Shown here piece after piece: positions 19,229 to 27,643 of a stretch of DNA of 64,000 nucleotides. How positions within the stretch are numbered: the first letter of the stretch is position 1; each line of letters starts with the position of its first letter. The DNA lies in the NCBI RefSeq assembly GCF_028829235.1, contig NZ_JAIWJY010000003.1:1-64000 (forward strand), written 5' to 3'. Source of the stretch: Tenacibaculum larymnensis (GTDB lineage: Bacteria > Bacteroidota > Bacteroidia > Flavobacteriales > Flavobacteriaceae). The notes under the pieces are model-generated. The model worked only from the letters and a program-made list of their open reading frames with translations, did no database searches and was not told where the DNA came from. The position numbers and the translations under genes are program-made.

Positions 19229-20254
19229 ATGGATTTTAGTATAGATATGCTATCGCTTGGAAATGCAGATTGCAATATAATATGGACAAAAGAAGAAAAC
19301 GCTGACTATGTAACAATAATTGATGGAGGCAATCCAAAAGATGCAAAAACAATAATTGAGCATTATGAAACCTATATAATGCCTAACATCTCGTCAGACA
19401 GTCCAATATTGATTATCAACACTCACCCTCATTCTGACCATATTGGAGGATTAATAGATTTAGTTCATTACTTCAAAAACAAGATTGCACGGTTCTATTA
19501 TAATGACCCAACCGACTACATAGAAGAAGCGAAAAGGAATGAGATTAGAACATTAAATGAATCTTATAGGTATTCTAATAAAAGAGTCCAAAAGCTTTTC
19601 GAATCATTAAAACAATCTGATGATTTAAGTAATGTTCTTGACCAATATGGTATATCGAAACTTCCAGCGTTTTCTGACAGCGAATTAGACCACAGTTTAT
19701 TTGAATTTGTCGGACCTTCAAAAGCATTTTATTTAGAACAACTTGGTTATTTTACAAACATTGATAACCTAAAAACATCAGGTTCTAATATTCAACCCGA
19801 AAGTGAAATCAATGAAGTTCAAGAAGGTTTAAATTCTTGCAATATAGTTGACGAGAAAAATGATGCTTCTGCAGAAAACTTGACATCTGTTTTAACAAAA
19901 TTTGTTGATTCGAGTAAACGTAAATACTTGTTTACCGCAGATGCAGGAATTGATTCTTTTGAATCAGCAGAAAGTAATGGTTATGATATAAGAGACCTAC
20001 ATATTTGCCAATTACCGCATCATGGGAGTAGAAGAAATGTTAGTACAAATTGGATTGGTAATTTTAACCCTAATCAATTCTGGGTTTCTGCAAATGGAAG
20101 TAAAAAACATCCTAGAAAGGCAGTTATTAGTTGTATAAAGAAAAACTTACCAAATTGTAAGACATATAGTACTCATAAATCAGGAACGCTAAATATTAAA
20201 TCTAAACCAGATCTTTTTCCTTTTAGAAATTGGATTTCAGCAGATGCTTTATAA
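19229..20254 (+). CDS. ComEC-like metallo-beta-lactamase fold hydrolase
   Basis: This soluble 341-aa MBL-fold hydrolase has the zinc motif THPHSDHIGG with H66, H68, D70 and H71. FTADAG (about 236-241) and PHHGSRRN (about 262-269) follow, the arrangement seen in the C-terminal domain of ComEC/Rec2 and in stand-alone relatives. Some members of this group act on nucleic acids or phosphodiesters; the substrate here is unknown. There is no signal peptide. An insertion of roughly 140 residues between the zinc motif and the FTADAG segment is charged and variable. It is the second gene of a two-gene operon with a membrane protein. The locus sits among repeats, consistent with acquired DNA. Confidence 0.85.
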   Translation: MDFSIDMLSLGNADCNIIWTKEENADYVTIIDGGNPKDAKTIIEHYETYIMPNISSDSPILIINTHPHSDHIGGLIDLVHYFKNKIARFYYNDPTDYIEEAKRNEIRTLNESYRYSNKRVQKLFESLKQSDDLSNVLDQYGISKLPAFSDSELDHSLFEFVGPSKAFYLEQLGYFTNIDNLKTSGSNIQPESEINEVQEGLNSCNIVDEKNDASAENLTSVLTKFVDSSKRKYLFTADAGIDSFESAESNGYDIRDLHICQLPHHGSRRNVSTNWIGNFNPNQFWVSANGSKKHPRKAVISCIKKNLPNCKTYSTHKSGTLNIKSKPDLFPFRNWISADAL

Positions 20255-20344
20255 GAAATCCTTGATATTAACAACAATTTAGAGGATAAAATAAAAGCAA
20301 CTTTGCATTGAAAAAATAATGTATAAATAAAAGTTAAATAGAAA

Positions 20345-20746
20345 CTAAAACCGAAACTTTTTTCGGTTTTCTTTTTTTTCAGCCTGTTGTTTTTTGGCAT
20401 CCAATCGTTTGGCAATCGCAGCTTTTTTAGGTTTGGTAGCTTTGCGTACTTTAGGTATTACCAAGGCTTGTGCTAAGAGGTTAAAAAAGCGTTCGGTAAC
20501 CAATTCTTTGTTGCGGTGTTGTGAGCGGCTTTCTTGTGAGCTTAGTATGAGTGTGTTTTCTTTAGAGAGTCTGTTAGCTAAGTTTTTAAGGAGTAGTGCT
20601 TTTTCTTTGTCCGAGAGTCCTAAAGAGTCTTCAATAGTAAAACTTAATTCTACTTTAGAGGATACTTTGTTTACGTGCTGTCCGCCCGCACCAGAGCTTC
20701 GTACGGCTTTAAAGTTGAGTTCTTTTAAAAGTTGTTCTTTATTCAT
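20345..20746 (-). CDS. arfB: Alternative ribosome-rescue factor ArfB (YaeJ-like)
   Basis: ArfB hydrolyses peptidyl-tRNA on ribosomes stalled at mRNA ends. The 133-aa protein has the class-I release-factor domain with the catalytic GGQ at residues 21-23 in SSGAGGQHVNKVSSKVEL. It lacks codon-recognition domains and ends in a highly basic tail of about 35 residues (KPKKAAIAKRLDAKKQQAEKK), the tail that senses the empty mRNA channel. The length fits the family. It is monocistronic, with a -7 type promoter 18-25 bp upstream of its start. Confidence 0.95.
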   Translation of the reverse strand: MNKEQLLKELNFKAVRSSGAGGQHVNKVSSKVELSFTIEDSLGLSDKEKALLLKNLANRLSKENTLILSSQESRSQHRNKELVTERFFNLLAQALVIPKVRKATKPKKAAIAKRLDAKKQQAEKKENRKKFRF

Positions 20747-20763
20747 AGTGTTTGTGAATGTCT

Positions 20764-20771
20764 CAAATATA
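20764..20771 (-). promoter_or_regulatory. Bacteroidota -7 promoter element for arfB
   Basis: TATATTTG on the minus strand matches TAnnTTTG exactly. It lies 18-25 bp upstream of the arfB ATG. No clear -33 TTG is seen at the usual spacing. Confidence 0.45.
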
Positions 20772-20859
20772 GGGAATCTATTGTTGTTTGTAAAGGTTCC
20801 TTAATAATAGAAGTAACTCTTATTGGTGAGAGTTGGGAACTTTAAAGGGTATTCGTAAC

Positions 20860-21730
20860 TAGAATTAAGCAGATTTCTCGCTATCGCTCGAAATCACAAA
20901 ATGTACGTCATTTCGAACTGTAGTGGAACGGAAGTGAGAAACCGTAAGGTTCAGCGAAGCTAAATCTTTTAGTTGGGTGTTGGGAGTTTTAAAGGGTAAT
21001 AGTTACTCTTATTAATGAGATTCCTCCTCCTTCGTCGTTCGGAATGACGTTCAGGTTGTTTATATCATATCATAACAATTAATAACTGTCATTTCGAACT
21101 GTAGTGGAACGGAAGAGAGAAATCTTTTAGTTGAATGTTAGGAGTTTTCAAGAGTGTTTGAAACTAGAATTAAGCAGATTTCTCCCGCTGGTCGAAATGA
21201 CGAATAGTAATGACGGGATGTTTTTGAGTTTCGTCATAACGAGGAGTGCTAACGACGTGGTTATCTTTTTGTCGACAAGCAGATTGCTTCGTTTCACTCG
21301 CAATGACGGAACTTGTCATTTCGAAGGAGGTTGCGACTGAGAAACCGCAAGGTTCAGCGGAGTTAAATTTTATGGTTGGGTGTTGGGAGTTTTAAAGGGT
21401 AGTAGTTACTCTTATTGATGGGATTCCTCCTCCTTCGTCGTTCGGAATGACGTTCAGGTTGTTTATTTCATATTATAATAATTAAAAGCTGTCATTTCGA
21501 AGGAGTTTGCGACTGAGAAATCTCAAAGTCGAGTGTTGGGAATTTTAAAGGGTATTCGTAACTAGAATTAAGCAGATTTCTCGCTATCACTCGAAATGAC
21601 AAAACGTACGTCATTTCGAACTGTAATGGAACGGAAGAGAGAAATCTTTTAGTTGAGAGTTAGGAGTTTTAAAGGGTATTCGTAACTAAAATTAAGCAGA
21701 TTTCTCGCTATCGCTCGAAATGACATGAAA
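20860..21730. repeat. Dense array of degenerate GTCATTTCGA palindromes
   Basis: About 0.9 kb without a gene is built from repeated arms. The GTCATTTCGA arm occurs near 20907, 21088, 21315, 21491 and 21610, often followed by ACTGTAGTGGAACGGAAG. The partner arm, CAGATTTCTCGC...TCGAAATGAC, ends near 20895, 21201, 21601 and 21724. TCCTCCTTCGTCGTTCGGAATGACG-like arms lie near 21025 and 21428 (quoted here in part). Filler phrases such as TTGGGAGTTTTAAAGGGTA recur. It looks like repeated duplication of a palindromic intergenic element. No transposase is present. Confidence 0.85.
21232..21308. repeat. Nested CGTCATAACGAG inverted repeat
   Basis: CGTCATAACGAG on the left and CTCGCAATGACG on the right pair across about 77 bases, with inner segments resembling those of the 15790-15878 element. 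It is a separate family member embedded in the larger palindrome array. Confidence 0.65.
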
Positions 21731-21753
21731 TAAGGAATGACGTTTAGCAATGC

Positions 21754-22407
21754 TTACATATCGTAATTAGGTGTGTCGGGTGATTGGTGCATAAAATGCA
21801 TGTCTAAATCGGTAAGGGTGTCGGAAAAAGAGTATAAGTTTTCTTTTTTTGTGAGTAATTCATCAATAACTGCTACTGCTTTTTTTAAACGGGTTTCTTT
21901 GTCTCCTTTTAACAATACATATGGACGGTTGTATTTTTTCAACGCATTTTCAAAGGCTTTAAACATTTCCAAACGTTGCTCGGGTCTGTCGCGTAAATCA
22001 TCGGCTTCCCAAGGCGTATCGATATAGGTTAAAAAATAAATATCGTAAGTGTTTTCAATGGCAGCCTCATCTAATTTCGGATCTACGAATCCGCCATAAT
22101 ACTCTTCAGAATATACTTTGGTTTCTAACAAATCGGTATCACAGATGAGTACTTTATCCGCTTTTTTAGCCAATTCATTTTCCAAGCCCATTTGTCCTTC
22201 AGCAATCGGAATTAAATCGTGTTGTTCACAAGTTTTACGTTCGTTGTTCCACTTGTCTTGCAAGTATTCACGCGCAAATTCGGGAGCCCAAACAGTATTG
22301 TAATGACGTGCTAACTGACCAGAAAGTGTTGTTTTTCCTGTGCTTTCAGGTCCAAATAATACCACCTTTACAAGGTTGATGGGTTGTTGTTTAAGTGCTT
22401 TTTCCAT
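21754..22407 (-). CDS. NadR-like P-loop kinase/ATPase
   Basis: The 217-aa protein resembles the C-terminal ribosylnicotinamide-kinase domain of NadR, without the nucleotidyltransferase part. Walker A is GPESTGKTT at residues 19-27. EFAREYL at about 58-64 and CDTDLLETKVYSEEYYGG at about 109-126 match the NadR-kinase pattern. It would phosphorylate the substrate brought in by the PnuC protein encoded just upstream and so trap it inside the cell. The start lies 40 bp inside the pnuC gene, which indicates translational coupling. The substrate is nicotinamide riboside by family, but the first gene of the operon encodes a thiamine-binding-type protein, so thiamine is an alternative. Confidence 0.85.
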   Translation of the reverse strand: MEKALKQQPINLVKVVLFGPESTGKTTLSGQLARHYNTVWAPEFAREYLQDKWNNERKTCEQHDLIPIAEGQMGLENELAKKADKVLICDTDLLETKVYSEEYYGGFVDPKLDEAAIENTYDIYFLTYIDTPWEADDLRDRPEQRLEMFKAFENALKKYNRPYVLLKGDKETRLKKAVAVIDELLTKKENLYSFSDTLTDLDMHFMHQSPDTPNYDM

Positions 22408-23000
22408 GCTAAATATCCTGCAATTGCTATAAAGGTAAATAATAAATATTGAAAACTAGTAAAGGTAAATCCTTTGTAAAAGTACAGTGGAACGGAGATA
22501 ATATCGCCAATAATCCAATAAATCCAGTTTTCTATTTTTCGTTTTGCCATCAGCCACATTCCTACAAAGAAAATGGCAGTAGTAACGGTGTCTACATAAG
22601 CTGTCCAGCTCGTCCATTTATCAAAAACGGTATAAACAGCATAGACGAAAACTAAGGTAGCTACAAATATGGCTATGCTTTGTTTTTTTTCTTTAGATGT
22701 TGTTCTAGAGATAGGAGTTACATGTGTGGCGTCTACTTTTCGTGTCCAGATATACCAACCGTATACACTCATAATAAAGTAGTACCCGTTAATCATCATA
22801 TCGCCCAATAATTCCCATTTTAATAGGAGGTATACAAAAATAGCGGTGCTTATCATCCCCGTAGGGAATACCCAAATTTTATTCTGTTTTGAATACCAAA
22901 CGGATAAAAACCCAAAGATAACAGCGATAATTTCTAGCCAAACATGGATAGGATTGTAATCAGCATACTGCCCAAAAAGGAAATCAAAAAGTTGGCTCAT
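22368..23000 (-). CDS. pnuC: PnuC-family vitamin transporter
   Basis: PnuC proteins are facilitators for nicotinamide riboside; close relatives PnuT and PnuX carry thiamine and riboflavin. The 210-aa protein has about seven membrane spans. It shows the tryptophan/tyrosine-rich motif NGYYFIMSVYGWYIWTRK around residues 71-88, characteristic of PnuC substrate sites, and DKWTSWTAYVDTVTTA about 126-141. It overlaps the upstream 86-aa gene by 17 bp and the downstream kinase gene by 40 bp, so the three are one operon. Family members cannot be assigned to a vitamin by eye. Context leaves both nicotinamide riboside and thiamine open. Confidence 0.9.
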   Translation of the reverse strand: MSQLFDFLFGQYADYNPIHVWLEIIAVIFGFLSVWYSKQNKIWVFPTGMISTAIFVYLLLKWELLGDMMINGYYFIMSVYGWYIWTRKVDATHVTPISRTTSKEKKQSIAIFVATLVFVYAVYTVFDKWTSWTAYVDTVTTAIFFVGMWLMAKRKIENWIYWIIGDIISVPLYFYKGFTFTSFQYLLFTFIAIAGYLAWKKHLNNNPSTL

Positions 23001-23244
23001 AATCGCTACGATCGGTTTTTACGATTTTCATAAATAGCAATCCGTTGTCAATTAATTCAAAAGTATTTTTTAATTCAGAAGTAACTAAACTCATCACGGT
23101 ATCATAATCACCATACACTTGCGTACTTAACGGATTTTCTAATACGGTTAAACCTGAGGCTCTTAATTTTTTGATGAAATTGATAATTGGTTCTTCAAAT
23201 TCGTTCTGAAGCGGACTTAAGGTTAGTTCTACGGATATTTTCAT
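22984..23244 (-). CDS. MTH1187/YkoF-type thiamine-binding family protein
   Basis: This 86-aa protein resembles the small MTH1187/YqgV family, whose ferredoxin-like fold is related to the thiamine-binding domain of YkoF. The opening MKISVELTLSPLQNE and the stretch VLENPLSTQVYGDYD (about 36-50) are typical. In this family the TxVxG-like strand is conserved. It is the first gene of a three-gene operon with pnuC and a kinase, overlapping pnuC by 17 bp. Its job may be to bind the imported vitamin in the cytoplasm. No riboswitch is visible in the short upstream region, which consists of low-complexity repeats. Confidence 0.8.
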   Translation of the reverse strand: MKISVELTLSPLQNEFEEPIINFIKKLRASGLTVLENPLSTQVYGDYDTVMSLVTSELKNTFELIDNGLLFMKIVKTDRSDYEPTF

Positions 23245-23309
23245 GGTTGTTCCTAATTAGAAAGTTGCAAAGTTACTAAAGTTAAGTTGTTGTTGTATGG
23301 GAAAGGTTT

Positions 23310-23525
23310 TGGGAGTTTTTCAAAGTTTCAAAGATGCAAAGTTTTGTAGTGGCAAAGTTCAAAGTTTTGGAGTGGTAGAGTTTCAAAGATGCAGAGTCGT
23401 GGAGTTACAGAGTTTTTTAGTTTCAAAGTTTTTAGAGATGCAGAGTTTCAAAGATGCAGAGCTTCAAAGTTTCATAGTAGCAAAGTTTTTGGGTTGTAGA
23501 GGTTATGGAGTAGGAGAGTGTGATA
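23310..23525. repeat. Degenerate CAAAGTTTCAAAGATGCAGAG-like tract
   Basis: A gene-free stretch of short, imperfect repeats built from GTTTCAAAGATGCAGAG, GTTTTGGAG and GTAGCAAAG words of about 10-20 bp. An ORF runs through it (VQSFGVVEFQRC-like), but its residues only echo the repeats and I do not accept it as a gene. Confidence 0.7.
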
Positions 23526-23531
23526 CGTTTT

Positions 23532-24158
23532 TTAACAAGCGCATACGCAGGTGAATCCTTCCATTTCTAAAAAGTGGATGTCGTATTCTGAGGTTTGTCC
23601 TTCGTATAAAATTTTTCCAGTGGTTTGATTGGTGTCAAAAGAGAAATCTTCAATATAAATGTTTTCTAAGAAGAGCAATTTTTTCTTTCCGTAGATTTTA
23701 TACAAACTTTCTTTGGCGCCCCAAACAATGGTAAGTTTGCTAACTAGCGCATCGTGGTTGGCAATAGATTTGTATTCTTCTATAGGAGTAAATTTGTGTG
23801 CAATTTTTACAATTTTATCGCGCTGCATTTCAATATCTATCCCCACAGGTTGTGTATCGGAAATAATAATTGCCGAAAAGGTAAATGAATGGGTGATTGA
23901 AATGAATTTGCCGTCTTTTAAGTGTGGTTTTCCGTAGCCATCGTACAGTAAATCATCATCGGTATACCCAACTTCTTTTAGTAAGTGACGTACGCTCATA
24001 AAGCCTCTTTGGTGTAAATCGGACTTCATGCCGTTTACTCTTTGTTGATTTCCTTTTGTTAAAGAAACGCCGTTAGAAAGTTGTTCAAAAGATTCTTCAA
24101 TCTTCCAAATCAATGCTTTAGCATGGTTGTTTACCGTTAATGTTTTGTAAAGAGGCAT
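23532..24158 (-). CDS. 4'-phosphopantetheinyl transferase superfamily protein
   Basis: This enzyme transfers 4'-phosphopantetheine from CoA to a serine of a carrier protein. The 208-aa product is of the Sfp/AcpT-like two-domain size rather than the short AcpS. The family signature is visible as GIDIE with Mg ligands D108 and E110, and WGAKESLYK with W146, K149 and E150. ISITHS at about 87-92 matches the first motif. The gene is divergent from ahcY with 62 bp between them. It may serve the fatty-acid ACP or an unlinked secondary-metabolite carrier; no partner is in the window. Confidence 0.92.
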   Translation of the reverse strand: MPLYKTLTVNNHAKALIWKIEESFEQLSNGVSLTKGNQQRVNGMKSDLHQRGFMSVRHLLKEVGYTDDDLLYDGYGKPHLKDGKFISITHSFTFSAIIISDTQPVGIDIEMQRDKIVKIAHKFTPIEEYKSIANHDALVSKLTIVWGAKESLYKIYGKKKLLFLENIYIEDFSFDTNQTTGKILYEGQTSEYDIHFLEMEGFTCVCAC

Positions 24159-24177
24159 ATTTTAGAAAGTTATTTCG

Positions 24178-24185
24178 TAATTTTG
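24178..24185 (+). promoter_or_regulatory. Bacteroidota -7 promoter element for ahcY
   Basis: TAATTTTG matches TAnnTTTG and lies 36 bp upstream of the ahcY ATG, in the 62-bp divergent spacer. No -33 TTG is seen at standard spacing. Confidence 0.45.
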
Positions 24186-24220
24186 CGACTCAAATTTAAG
24201 ATACATAAATATACAAAAAT

Positions 24221-25537
24221 ATGAGCACAAAAACCGCAACATATGTTCCTTACAAAGTTAAAGATATTTCTTTAGCTGATTGGGGAAGAAAAGAGATTGA
24301 ATTGGCAGAAGCTGAAATGCCAGGGTTAATGAGTTTACGAGAAGAGTATAAAGATGAGCAACCTTTAAAGGGTGCAAGAATTGCAGGATGTTTACACATG
24401 ACGATTCAAACTGCGGTTTTAATTGAAACGTTACAAGCTTTAGGTGCTGAGGTTACTTGGAGTTCTTGTAATATCTTCTCTACGCAAGATCAAGCTGCTG
24501 CTGCTATTGCTGCTGCTGGAACTCCAGTATATGCTTGGAAAGGTATGAACGAGGAAGAGTTTGATTGGTGTATTGAACAAACATTATTCTTTGGTGAAGA
24601 TAAGAAGCCATTAAACATGATTTTAGATGATGGTGGAGATTTAACGAATATGGTTTTAGATAAATATCCTGAATTAGCTTCTGGAATTAAAGGTTTATCT
24701 GAAGAAACAACTACTGGTGTTCACCGTTTATACGAGCGTATGAAAAACGGAACGTTACCAATGCCTGCGATTAACGTAAATGACTCGGTTACTAAATCGA
24801 AGTTTGACAATAAGTACGGATGTAAAGAATCTGCAGTTGATGCGATTCGTCGTGCTACTGATGTAATGTTAGCTGGTAAAAGAGTAGTGGTTTGTGGTTA
24901 TGGTGATGTTGGTAAAGGTACTGCGGCATCTTTCCGTGGAGCTGGTTCTATCGTTACTGTTACAGAAATTGACCCTATTTGTGCGTTACAAGCGGCAATG
25001 GACGGTTTTGAAGTGAAGAAATTAGAAACTGTTGTTGGAAAGGCGGATATCGTAATTACTACTACAGGTAACAAAGATATCGTTCGTTCTGAGCACTTCG
25101 AAGCAATGAAAGATAAGACTATCGTTTGTAATATTGGTCACTTTGATAACGAAATCCAAATGGGTTGGTTAAACGAAACATACGGTGATACTAAGGTTGA
25201 AATTAAACCTCAGGTTGATAAGTATACTGTTAAAGGAAATGATATTATTGTATTAGCTGAAGGACGTTTAGTGAACTTAGGTTGTGCTACTGGTCACCCA
25301 AGTTTTGTAATGTCTAACTCATTTACAAACCAAACGTTAGCGCAAATCGAGTTATGGAAAAATTCTGATGCATATAAAAACGAGGTGTATATGTTACCGA
25401 AACACTTAGATGAAAAAGTAGCAAAATTACACTTAGCTAAGATTGGTGTTGAGTTAACTGAGTTACGTGAAGACCAAGCGAAATATATTGGTGTAACTGT
25501 TGAAGGTCCATACAAACCAGAACACTATAGATACTAG
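24221..25537 (+). CDS. ahcY: Adenosylhomocysteinase
   Basis: This enzyme hydrolyses S-adenosylhomocysteine to adenosine and homocysteine with NAD+ as cofactor and so keeps methylation running. The 438-aa protein has the whole family pattern: [13 protein letters not shown] near 58-70, [15 protein letters not shown] near 81-95, [17 protein letters not shown] near 185-201, the NAD-binding [13 protein letters not shown] near 223-235, and the C-terminal PYKPEHYRY. No insertion or truncation is apparent. It is a single-gene unit with its own promoter element and a strong terminator. The codon bias toward preferred codons fits a highly expressed gene. Confidence 0.98.
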   Translation: MSTKTATYVPYKVKDISLADWGRKEIELAEAEMPGLMSLREEYKDEQPLKGARIAGCLHMTIQTAVLIETLQALGAEVTWSSCNIFSTQDQAAAAIAAAGTPVYAWKGMNEEEFDWCIEQTLFFGEDKKPLNMILDDGGDLTNMVLDKYPELASGIKGLSEETTTGVHRLYERMKNGTLPMPAINVNDSVTKSKFDNKYGCKESAVDAIRRATDVMLAGKRVVVCGYGDVGKGTAASFRGAGSIVTVTEIDPICALQAAMDGFEVKKLETVVGKADIVITTTGNKDIVRSEHFEAMKDKTIVCNIGHFDNEIQMGWLNETYGDTKVEIKPQVDKYTVKGNDIIVLAEGRLVNLGCATGHPSFVMSNSFTNQTLAQIELWKNSDAYKNEVYMLPKHLDEKVAKLHLAKIGVELTELREDQAKYIGVTVEGPYKPEHYRY

Positions 25538-25557
25538 ATTCTTAGAATCAAAACATA

Positions 25558-25590
25558 AAAAATCCCGCAACTTAGTTGCGGGATTTTTTT
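25558..25590. terminator. Terminator after ahcY
   Basis: CCCGCAAC (25564-25571), loop TTA, GTTGCGGG (25575-25582), flanked by AATs and a run of T. It lies between the convergent ahcY and ferritin genes and could serve both. Confidence 0.9.
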
Positions 25591-25608
25591 ATACTGTTTA
25601 TAAAAGTT

Positions 25609-26115
25609 TTATTCAGTAGGAATACGCTCATCAATCATTTTTAATGGCATACCTTCCATTAAATCGATTAAGTCTAAAATGTCTCTTACTTTTTCTTCTT
25701 CTTCGGCTTGTTCTGTTACAAACCATTGTAAAAAGATTTCAGAAGTAAAATCACTTACTTTTCTTGCAGTTTTAAATACGTGGTGAATAGATTTAGTTAC
25801 TTCTATTTCGGCATCTAAAGAAGCTTCAAAAATAGCTCGTAAGCTTTCAAATTCGTGAGCAACTTCTGTAGCTATAGGTGACATTGCACTACCGCCATTA
25901 TCGTTAACGAATTTGAAAATCTTCATCATGTGCTCCCTTTCTTCTTCAGCTTGCTTATAAAAGTATGCTGCGCTATTTCTAAGTTCTCTTTGGTCGCACC
26001 ATGATGCCATGGCTAAATATTTAGAAGAAGCTTGTTGCTCCATCGTTATTTGGTGGTTTAGCAAATCAACTACTTCCACATCTAAAATCATGTCTCTTCT
26101 TATTGCTGTTTCCAT
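25609..26115 (-). CDS. ftnA: Ferritin (bacterial non-heme type)
   Basis: This is a ferroxidase and iron-storage subunit that would assemble into a 24-mer cage. The 168-aa four-helix protein carries the expected di-iron ligands: an early glutamate in QITMEQQASSKYLAMA, then EEEREHMMKIF (about 57-67), and QWFVTEQAEEEE near 129-140. There is no heme methionine pattern of bacterioferritin. The frame starts at METAIRRDMILD; the second ATG, nine residues in, would give the more usual ferritin N-terminus, so the start may be 26091. It is monocistronic and convergent with ahcY. Confidence 0.95.
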   Translation of the reverse strand: METAIRRDMILDVEVVDLLNHQITMEQQASSKYLAMASWCDQRELRNSAAYFYKQAEEEREHMMKIFKFVNDNGGSAMSPIATEVAHEFESLRAIFEASLDAEIEVTKSIHHVFKTARKVSDFTSEIFLQWFVTEQAEEEEKVRDILDLIDLMEGMPLKMIDERIPTE

Positions 26116-26197
26116 AATATTTTGTTTAGTTTTAATACTATAAAGATACAGATTATAAGGCTCTAAAAAGAATAGAGGGGCTAATTTAAAGCTAGTC

Positions 26198-26491
26198 TTA
26201 GTAAAGACTTTTCTGCTTAAATACTGATAAAAGAAGTTCTCGTAACTCTATGAGTTGAGGTACATCTAAGAATAATAGGTGTTTGTTGTCTGCTGCAAAA
26301 AGGAGCACGAAGTTATCACCGTCGATAATCGTTTCTAAAGATTCATAAGAAGCGTATTCTAGTACTTTTTTTCTGAAGGTTAATAGTTGGCAGAAAGTAA
26401 AGTCTATTACTTTATAGCCTAAATCTAGTTGGTAACAGTTTCTGCCACCATAAGAAATTTTAAATGATAATTCTTCTACAAAAAAATTCAT
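26198..26491 (-). CDS. Small hypothetical protein
   Basis: I do not recognise a family. I place the start at the ATG at 26491 (MNFFVEELSF), because the longer frame from 26542 would begin inside the palindromic terminator downstream of the TlpA-like gene. The 97-aa product has no signal peptide or membrane span. It looks like an alternating alpha/beta cytoplasmic protein with the central stretch FRKKVLEYASYESLETIIDGDNF. It is co-directional with ferritin, 82 bp upstream of it. Small proteins of this length with conserved hydrophobic ends (LLLSVFKQKSLY) are frequent in Flavobacteriia, but I know of no function. Confidence 0.6.
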   Translation of the reverse strand: MNFFVEELSFKISYGGRNCYQLDLGYKVIDFTFCQLLTFRKKVLEYASYESLETIIDGDNFVLLFAADNKHLLFLDVPQLIELRELLLSVFKQKSLY

Positions 26492-26540
26492 TCGGCAAAT
26501 ATAATTATTTTTAATGAATCTAAAGAAGAATAATTTGAGC

Positions 26541-26575
26541 AATAAAAAAGCCCACTAATTAGTGGGCTTTTTTAT
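26541..26575. terminator. Bidirectional palindromic terminator
   Basis: A perfect palindrome, AGCCCACTAATTAGTGGGCT (26549-26568), is flanked by A6 and T6. It terminates the minus-strand TlpA-like gene and isolates the 97-aa gene. Confidence 0.88.
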
Positions 26576-26593
26576 TATAAACGTCTTTTAAGA

Positions 26594-27601
26594 CTAAATA
26601 TTCAATGACTCGAATAATTCAACTAATTTAGGATTAGAAGGTCTTGGAGCATTAGAATCTATAATCTTTCCTTCTGGATCTAATAAAATAAATCTTGGAA
26701 TTCCTGATACTTTATATGCATCCATAAAAGCTTTATCTTCTTTTGCATATAATTGAACTCCTGATAATTCTTTATCAACAATCATTTTTTTCCAAGTCTC
26801 ATAGTCTTTTTGTCTGTCAACAGAAATACTTACAAACTCAATATTTTTATTGTGGTATTTTTCTTCAACTTTCTTTAAGAAAGGAATTTCGTTTTTACAT
26901 GGTTGACACCAAGTAGCCCATAAGTCGATATAAACATACTTACCTTTTAAATCATCTAAAGAAGTAGTACCTCCAGCATTATTTTCATAATCAACAAACT
27001 TAGGAGAATCAGCACCTTTAGCTAAGTTTTTAGCAATATATTGCTTATCGTTGTACATTTTAGTTAAGTACTTTTCTAAACCAGCAATACTTTGTTTTTG
27101 ATTTGCCACGAAAGTAGAATCTAATGTAGCTCCTTCAAATCTCTTGTTAAAATCATCAACAAAATTTGAAACTTTAGATCTAAAGTCTAACTCTGGTAAA
27201 TCCATTAACTCTTTATCTCCAAATAATTTTTCTTGATTTAAAGAAGATTGAGCTAAGAAAGCACTTTCTTCAGAACCAACACCCGTATAAGTTATAGTTT
27301 CATCAAATTCTTGAGCGTCAAGGGTCATGTTAATGTCTGCTCCATTTTTTAAGTATAAAGTAGCATATTCTTTACCATCAAAAAGTCTGTAGAAACCATC
27401 TTTTATATTCATGGTATCTTTAAAAGTTCCGTCCTCACCAACTTTAATTACTTTGTTGAATTTAAATTGAGGGTTAGAAATAGTAACAGTTTCAGAGTTT
27501 TTGTTAGTAATTTTTCCAGAAAAAGTAACATAATCTTTTTGTTCCTTTTTACATGAAATTAAGGCAATAGAAAATGCCAATAAGTAAACTAGTTTTTTCA
27601 T
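26594..27601 (-). CDS. TlpA-like thiol-disulfide lipoprotein with DUF4369 domain
   Basis: This is a Bacteroidota-type envelope oxidoreductase. The 335-aa precursor has a lipobox, ALISC with C17. A DUF4369-like beta domain follows at about 22-110 (VTFSGKITNKNSETVTI), then a helical linker, then a thioredoxin/AhpC-TSA fold at about 200-335 with the active site WATWCQPCKNEIP (C232, C235) and the cis-proline region VSGIPRFILLDPEGKI. It would reduce or rearrange disulfides of exported proteins on the periplasmic face. It is transcribed alone, from the promoter noted at 27644-27673. Confidence 0.92.
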   Translation of the reverse strand: MKKLVYLLAFSIALISCKKEQKDYVTFSGKITNKNSETVTISNPQFKFNKVIKVGEDGTFKDTMNIKDGFYRLFDGKEYATLYLKNGADINMTLDAQEFDETITYTGVGSEESAFLAQSSLNQEKLFGDKELMDLPELDFRSKVSNFVDDFNKRFEGATLDSTFVANQKQSIAGLEKYLTKMYNDKQYIAKNLAKGADSPKFVDYENNAGGTTSLDDLKGKYVYIDLWATWCQPCKNEIPFLKKVEEKYHNKNIEFVSISVDRQKDYETWKKMIVDKELSGVQLYAKEDKAFMDAYKVSGIPRFILLDPEGKIIDSNAPRPSNPKLVELFESLNI

Positions 27602-27643
27602 TAGGGTGTGTTTAATTTTGCTATCCAGCGTTATAATAATCGT

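Noticed and set aside
18529..20254. CBASS or other nucleotide-signalling defence system
   Set aside because: A membrane protein and an MBL hydrolase are present, but no cyclase, sensor or other defining gene; only a generic defence hypothesis is kept.
23297..23554. 85-aa ORF in the repeat tract upstream of the vitamin operon
   Set aside because: The translation echoes the short DNA repeats and has no start context or family resemblance.
26198..26542. 114-aa frame starting at 26542
   Set aside because: The start codon would lie at the edge of a palindromic terminator; the ATG at 26491 is preferred.
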